A stretch of 61,248 bases of DNA from DTFZ01 sp050260375 (lineage in GTDB: Bacteria; Bacillota; Clostridia; Christensenellales; SZUA-584): assembly GCA_050260375.1 (NCBI GenBank), contig JBLNCA010000055.1, forward strand, positions 1 through 61,248, given 5' to 3'. Below, piece after piece: positions 56,521-61,248 of this stretch. The number at the start of each line of letters is the position of its first letter. The stretch's first letter is position 1. The translations under genes were made by a program, and so were the position numbers. The notes beneath the pieces were generated by a model, which worked only from the letters and a program-made list of their open reading frames with translations, made no database searches and had not been told where the DNA came from.

Positions 56521-59500
56521 ATGGTAAGACGCATATATGTGGAGAAAAAACCCGGCTTTGATATAAGCGCAAAAGCCGCTTTATCCGATTTAAAAGACAC
56601 GCTGGGCAAAAAAACGCTGCGAAACGTTCGCATACTGATACGTTACGATATAGAGGGCTTAAGTGACGAGGAGTTTGAGTCGGCAGTAAAGAACGTGTTT
56701 TCCGAGCCCGCCGCCGACGTCGTGTATTACTGCGAATTTCCCATAGGTAAGGGCGATATTGTATTTGCCGCCGAATACCTGCCGGGGCAGTACGACCAAC
56801 GGGCGGACAGCGCCGTGCAGTGCATTGGGCTGCTGCTGCCCTCGCTAAGGACAAGCCCCGCGGTGCGGTGCGCTACTGTATACGTGCTCTCGGGCGCAAG
56901 CGAAGCGGATGCAGAGGACATAAAGCGCTTTGTCATAAACCCCGTAGACTCGCGCGAGGCAAGCAACGAGCTGCCCGAAACGCTGAAAGAGAACCTTCCC
57001 GCTCCCGGCGACGTTGATATACTCTGCGGCTTTTGCGAATACACACCCGATGAGCTAAAGGAGTTTATGTCGTCATACGGCCTCGCGATGAGCTTTGAAG
57101 ACATAAAGTTCGTGCAGCAGTATTTCAGGCACGACGAAAAGCGCGACCCGACGCTTGCCGAGATACGCGTTATTGACACGTACTGGTCCGATCACTGCCG
57201 CCACACCACGTTTCTGACAAAGCTCGAAAACGTATCGTTCGACGAGACGGCTAAAGACGTGCAGCAAGTATACAACGAATATTTGAAAGCGCGCAAATCC
57301 GTTCACGGCAACAAACAAAAGGACGTATGCCTGATGGACGTAGCGACATTGTACGCAAAGCAGGCAATAAAAGAGGGGCATCCCGGGCTCGATATATCCG
57401 ATGAGATAAACGCATGCTCGGTGCGCGAGAGAGTATTCGTGGACGGCAAGCCGCGCGATTACCTTATTATGTTCAAGAACGAAACCCACAACCACCCGAC
57501 GGAGATAGAGCCGTTCGGCGGAGCGGCTACGTGCCTCGGCGGAGCTATACGCGACCCGCTCTCTGGGCGCTCGTACGTATACCATGCAATGCGCGTAACG
57601 GGCAGCGGCGACCCTCGCGAGAGCGTTAAAGACACGATGCCCGGCAAGCTGCCGCAGAGAAAGATATGCAAAGAGGCGGCGCACGGCTATTCGTCTTACG
57701 GCAACCAGATAGGCCTGGCAACCGGCCTCGTCGACGAAATATACCACGAAGGCTATAAAGCAAAGCGGATGGAAATAGGCGCGGTAATAGGTGCGGCGCC
57801 CGCCGAAAACGTAGTGCGTATTAAGCCTCAGCCGGGCGACGTTATACTGCTGCTCGGCGGAGCGACGGGCCGCGACGGCTGCGGCGGCGCTACCGGCTCA
57901 TCGAAGGCGCACGACAAGCAGTCGATAGGCACATGCGGCGCGGAGGTGCAAAAGGGCAACCCGCTTATTGAGCGCAAGCTTCAGCGGCTTTTCAGAAATA
58001 AGGAATTCTCTACGCTCGTGAAGCGCTGCAACGACTTTGGCGCGGGCGGCGTATGCGTCGCAATTGGGGAACTCGCGGACGGCGTGCGAGTCAATCTTGA
58101 CGCCGTGCGCAGAAAATACGAAGGGCTCGGCGGCGTAGAGCTCGCTATCTCCGAAAGCCAGGAGCGCATGGCCGTAGTGATAGACCCTAAAGACTTAAAC
58201 AAGGCTCTCGGGCTCGCAAGAGAAGAAAACCTTCACGCGGATGTTGTCGCCGAAGTTACGGGCGACGCCCGAATGGAGCTGTATTGGCGCGGCAAGCCTA
58301 TAGTCAGCATAAAGCGTGAGTTTTTAAACACCAACGGCGCGACGGCAACGGCAAACGCGCGCGTCTGCGGCCTTAAAACCGACGGGCTTTTTAGCGAGCA
58401 TGTCGCCGGAACGTTTAAGGAAACGCTCCTTAAGCTTGTTTCCGACCTCAACATATGCTCGAAAAAAGGCTTAATTGAGATGTTCGACTCTACGATAGGA
58501 GCAAACACCGTAAGCATGCCATTGGGAGGCAAAAACGAGCTTACGCCGGTGCAGGCCATGGCGGCAAAGATAGCCGCCGAAGGGCGGTGCGATACCGCGA
58601 CGCTTTTCTCATACGGCTTTGACCCGTACCTGACGGAAGCTAACCCTTTCCTAGGCGCGGTGTATTCGATAGTTTTGTCGCTCGCAAAGCTGGCGGCTTC
58701 GGGCGGCGACATATCGCGCGCGTGCCTTACGCTGCAGGAATATTTCGAGCGCATGCGCGGGGAGGATACGTGGGGCAAACCGCTCGCGGCGCTGCTAGGC
58801 GCGTGGTGGGCGCAAAAGAACCTTAAGGTCCCGGCAATAGGCGGCAAGGATTCGATGTCCGGCTCGTTTGAAAACTTGCACGTGCCGCCCACTTTAGTTT
58901 CTTTCGCATTGTGCACGGAAAGCGCGGATAATATAGTCTCTCCAGAATTCAAACGGGGAGGCAGCGGCATATACAGGGCGCGCATATCGCGCGACGCAGG
59001 CGGCATGCCCGATTTTGAAAGCATAAAGTCGGTATATTCCAAAGTTTACGAACTTATCAAACAAAAGCGCATTTTATCCGCGTATGCGGTGGAGCGCGGA
59101 GGCGCGCTCGCGGCAATAGCTAAGATGGCGCTCGGCAACTCGATTGGCGCCACGCTTGGCGGCGATATACACGACCTTTGCCAAAAAGCGTACGGCGACC
59201 TGATACTCGAGGGAGACGACCTTCCTTTCGAGCGCATAGGGGAGACGGGAGGCAGTTCTATAACGCTTGGCGGCGAGCGGGCGGATCTTGCTGCAATACG
59301 CAATGCGTATGAGTCAACTTTGTCGGGCGTATATCCGGTAAGCGCAGCGAGCGAAGAAAAGATACCCGACATGCTATACGAGTGCAAAAACATACGCGTG
59401 TACTCGGGGGAAAAGGCAAGGCCGCGTATAGTAATACCCGTGTTCCCGGGCACCAACTGCGAGTACGACTCGGCCGCGGCGTTTGAGCGTGCGGGCGGAC

Positions 59501-60210
59501 GCACTTCGGTATTCGTTATGCGCAACATATTCGCGGGCGATATAGAATACAGCATAGACGAGCTTGCACGGTTACTAAAAGACAGCCAGATACTGATGAT
59601 ACCCGGAGGCTTCTCGGGCGGCGACGAGCCGGACGGCTCGGGAAAGTTTATAACGGCCGTGCTGCGCGCCCCGAAAATAAAGCGGGCAATAGAAAGCCTG
59701 CTTGCGCGCGACGGACTTATACTGGGCATATGCAACGGCTTTCAGGCGCTTATCAAGTCGGGGCTTGTGCCGTACGGCGAAATACGCGACATGCGTGAAG
59801 ACAGCCCGACGCTTACTTTCAACGCTATAGGCCGCCACGTTTCGCGCATGGTGAGGACGCGCATAACGTCAAACGCGTCGCCGTGGCTCTCGCTCTGCTC
59901 GCCCGGAGATATACACACTGTCGCGGTCTCGCACGGCGAGGGGCGCTTCGTCGCGTCCCCGGACGAGGCGATATCACTGTATAAGCGCGGCCAGATAGCC
60001 ACGCAGTATGTGGACGAACACGGCGTGCCCACTATGGGGGAAGGCAACCCCAACGGCTCTATGCTGGCGGTGGAAGGCCTTATGTCTCCCGACGGCAGGG
60101 TGCTGGGCAAGATGGCGCACAGCGAGCGCTATACCCCCGGAAACATGAAAAACGTGCCCGGAGATAAGGACCAGCGCTTATTCGAGGCGGGAGTCAGATA
60201 CTTTTTGTAA
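56521..60210 (+). CDS. purL: Phosphoribosylformylglycinamidine synthase, single-chain
   Basis: The 1229-residue FGAM synthase joins a PurS-like N-terminus (about 1-85), the two FGAM synthetase halves (SDHCRHTTFLTKLENV, FKNETHNHPTEIEPFGGAAT, FGAGGVCVAIGEL) and a C-terminal class I glutaminase (from about 965; VIPVFPGTNCEYDSA, nucleophile in GICNGFQALIKSG, VAVSHGEGRFVA). It converts FGAR to FGAM in purine synthesis. Most Firmicutes use separate purS, purQ and purL; the single chain is found in proteobacteria and some Clostridia. AGGAG precedes the ATG. Confidence 0.96.
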   Translation: MVRRIYVEKKPGFDISAKAALSDLKDTLGKKTLRNVRILIRYDIEGLSDEEFESAVKNVFSEPAADVVYYCEFPIGKGDIVFAAEYLPGQYDQRADSAVQCIGLLLPSLRTSPAVRCATVYVLSGASEADAEDIKRFVINPVDSREASNELPETLKENLPAPGDVDILCGFCEYTPDELKEFMSSYGLAMSFEDIKFVQQYFRHDEKRDPTLAEIRVIDTYWSDHCRHTTFLTKLENVSFDETAKDVQQVYNEYLKARKSVHGNKQKDVCLMDVATLYAKQAIKEGHPGLDISDEINACSVRERVFVDGKPRDYLIMFKNETHNHPTEIEPFGGAATCLGGAIRDPLSGRSYVYHAMRVTGSGDPRESVKDTMPGKLPQRKICKEAAHGYSSYGNQIGLATGLVDEIYHEGYKAKRMEIGAVIGAAPAENVVRIKPQPGDVILLLGGATGRDGCGGATGSSKAHDKQSIGTCGAEVQKGNPLIERKLQRLFRNKEFSTLVKRCNDFGAGGVCVAIGELADGVRVNLDAVRRKYEGLGGVELAISESQERMAVVIDPKDLNKALGLAREENLHADVVAEVTGDARMELYWRGKPIVSIKREFLNTNGATATANARVCGLKTDGLFSEHVAGTFKETLLKLVSDLNICSKKGLIEMFDSTIGANTVSMPLGGKNELTPVQAMAAKIAAEGRCDTATLFSYGFDPYLTEANPFLGAVYSIVLSLAKLAASGGDISRACLTLQEYFERMRGEDTWGKPLAALLGAWWAQKNLKVPAIGGKDSMSGSFENLHVPPTLVSFALCTESADNIVSPEFKRGGSGIYRARISRDAGGMPDFESIKSVYSKVYELIKQKRILSAYAVERGGALAAIAKMALGNSIGATLGGDIHDLCQKAYGDLILEGDDLPFERIGETGGSSITLGGERADLAAIRNAYESTLSGVYPVSAASEEKIPDMLYECKNIRVYSGEKARPRIVIPVFPGTNCEYDSAAAFERAGGRTSVFVMRNIFAGDIEYSIDELARLLKDSQILMIPGGFSGGDEPDGSGKFITAVLRAPKIKRAIESLLARDGLILGICNGFQALIKSGLVPYGEIRDMREDSPTLTFNAIGRHVSRMVRTRITSNASPWLSLCSPGDIHTVAVSHGEGRFVASPDEAISLYKRGQIATQYVDEHGVPTMGEGNPNGSMLAVEGLMSPDGRVLGKMAHSERYTPGNMKNVPGDKDQRLFEAGVRYFL

Positions 60211-60242
60211 TTATCGGCGTATAGCTTTGGTTTACCGCAGAC

Positions 60243-60265
60243 GAAGGCGCACTATGTGCGCTTTC
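60243..60265 (+). terminator. Terminator-like hairpin after purL
   Basis: GCGCAC-TAT-GTGCGC within GAAGGCGCAC...GTGCGCTTTC, followed by TCTGTTT. The T-tract is imperfect. Confidence 0.6.
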
Positions 60266-60351
60266 TCTGTTTAATGATCTTTTTATTTCGAGTTCATTAA
60301 AGATGCTTTATTGCTATTGCAAACAAAAGTAGTGATAGCGTGCATCGCTTG

Positions 60352-60360
60352 TGTTATACT
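60352..60360 (+). promoter_or_regulatory. Extended -10 promoter giving a leaderless mRNA
   Basis: TGT-TATACT ends 6 bp before the ATG at 60367, so transcription would start at or next to the start codon. No Shine-Dalgarno site is present. Confidence 0.5.
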
Positions 60361-60366
60361 GTCTGC

Positions 60367-61092
60367 ATGAAAAAGTTTACTAAAAAGCAGATAATATGGT
60401 GCTGTGTACTGGTTGTTATCGTCGCAGCTCTCATTATACTCTACTACATCGGCAAAGGGGCAGGCTGGTTCCGTGTTTTTGAATCCAAAGAAGAGGTGCG
60501 CAAATACGTTGCCTCTTTCGGCGCTCTTGCTCCGCTCGCGTATTTTCTGCTGCAGTTCTTTCAGGTAATAGTGTCGCCGATACCCGGCAACGTCACGACG
60601 GTGGCGGGCGGCATGCTGTTCGGTTTTTTTCCGGCGTTTCTGATATCCACCGCCGCGATATTTTTAGGATCTTTATCGGCGTTTATGCTGGGCAGGCTGT
60701 TCGGCAAACCACTCGTTGAGCGCATAGCCGGCAAAGCTGTAGTTGAAAAATACATGACGGCCGTGTCTTCGCGTCAGAAGGTAGTGCTTATTATAATGTT
60801 CCTAATACCGTTTTTTCCCGACGACATGCTGTGCCTGCTTGCCGGTCTTTCGGCGATGAGCGTGCCGTATTTCGCGCTTGTGGTAATACTGACGCGCCCA
60901 TGGGGTCTGCTGTTTTCCGCAATGCTGGGCTCAGGCATGATAGATATACCCGAATGGGGCTGGATTGCGATAATCTGCGCCGCAGTAGTAATTTTCATAC
61001 TATCAATTAAATACGCTCCGATGATAGAAGACCGCTTGAAAAGCTGGCTCGAGCGCACGTTTTTGAAGTCAAAGGAGCACCACGACAAATGA
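60367..61092 (+). CDS. TVP38/TMEM64-family (VTT/DedA-like) membrane protein
   Basis: A 241-residue protein with about six membrane segments. The VTT domain core is clear: QVIVSPIPGNVTTVAGGMLFG (shown in part, about 70-90), GSLSAFMLGRLFGKPL and FLIPFFPDDMLCLLAGLSAM with the conserved acidic residues. DedA/TVP38 proteins include undecaprenyl-phosphate and phospholipid flippases; the lipid moved here is unknown. It ends 40 bp before the second intron fragment. The short gap shows only an AACATGTT palindrome. Confidence 0.88.
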   Translation: MKKFTKKQIIWCCVLVVIVAALIILYYIGKGAGWFRVFESKEEVRKYVASFGALAPLAYFLLQFFQVIVSPIPGNVTTVAGGMLFGFFPAFLISTAAIFLGSLSAFMLGRLFGKPLVERIAGKAVVEKYMTAVSSRQKVVLIIMFLIPFFPDDMLCLLAGLSAMSVPYFALVVILTRPWGLLFSAMLGSGMIDIPEWGWIAIICAAVVIFILSIKYAPMIEDRLKSWLERTFLKSKEHHDK

Positions 61093-61131
61093 TAAATTAA
61101 TATTTTGACAGGAACAACATGTTTTTTCTCA

Positions 61132-61248
61132 ATCGAGTAGGAGGTAGGTGATTATTTCACCTACCGACCTCTCACACCACCGTACGTACCGTTCGGTATA
61201 CGGCGGTTCAAATAGGAATTAGTGTACTAATAAATACCTTTCGGTTAT
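61132..61248 (-). mobile_element. Group II intron, 3' end with domains V and VI (cut by window edge)
   Basis: Read on the minus strand the fragment contains domain V (about 61209-61177): ACCGCCGTA pairs with TACGGTGGT, a two-base CG bulge, and a capped inner helix ACC/GGT. Domain VI follows as GGTAGGTGA/TCACCTACC (61165-61143), and the intron ends CTACTCGAT at 61132. No ORF remains here. The orientation equals that of the fragment at 1-116, so two copies bound the window. Confidence 0.85.

Overview
The window is a chromosomal segment of an endospore-forming, low-to-mid-GC Clostridia-like Firmicute (roughly half GC by eye). Three neighbouring sporulation/germination genes (spoIIR, sleB, ypeB), a bacterial-type V-ATPase, DUF1934, remB-gyrB-gyrA and Gram-positive style Shine-Dalgarno sites support this. 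Ile is written mainly as ATA: 14 of the first 20 Ile codons of mreB are ATA. Both window edges lie inside group II intron sequence in the same (minus) orientation, so this is probably a contig that broke at a multicopy intron. No rRNA, tRNA or CRISPR array was seen.

Layout. 1-700: 5' end of a group II intron next to a palindromic repeat family that also frames a DUF559 nuclease gene. 0.7-9.4 kb: a GT2 glycosyltransferase, then rqcP-ispDF, leuS-queT, a dead REP-associated tyrosine transposase with its REP-like hairpins, an alpha/beta hydrolase and a ZIP metal transporter. 9.5-12.4 kb: a forespore block spoIIR-sleB-ypeB behind a sigma-F-like promoter, facing an unannotated 46-residue secreted peptide gene. 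12.8-15 kb: a FUSC/ArAE-GNAT fusion and mntP under a yybP-ykoY Mn2+ riboswitch. 15.1-24.9 kb: one long minus-strand operon rpiB-upp-ntpFIKECGABD encoding a V-type ATPase whose c subunit carries the Na+ ligand set. 25-35.3 kb: amino-acid kinase, GT-C-like membrane protein, a seven-unit tandem hairpin array, recF, DUF1934, a metallo-hydrolase, pyrG, glnS, two PQ-loop-like mini membrane proteins, a 28-codon leader ORF and gltX. 35.3-41.4 kb: repeats, greA-lysS, serC-serA and an amber-interrupted gene with an OadB-like motif. 41.7-48.1 kb: a diguanylate cyclase, a membrane-anchored protein with dusB, mreB, an LCP-family wall ligase and two DUF4064 paralogues. 48.2-56.3 kb (mostly minus): nadE with a solute-binding protein, a repeat mosaic, then remB-gyrB-gyrA. 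56.5-61.1 kb: a single-chain FGAM synthase purL and a TVP38/DedA-like membrane protein, then the second intron end.

The genes are mostly core metabolism and information processing (isoprenoid precursors, nucleotide synthesis and salvage, NAD, serine, four aminoacyl-tRNA synthetases, gyrase). The unusual content lies between genes: at least four distinct families of short palindromic repeats, two of them tied to a likely mobilising enzyme (DUF559; RAYT), plus very small ORFs and several promoters that predict leaderless or nearly leaderless mRNAs.
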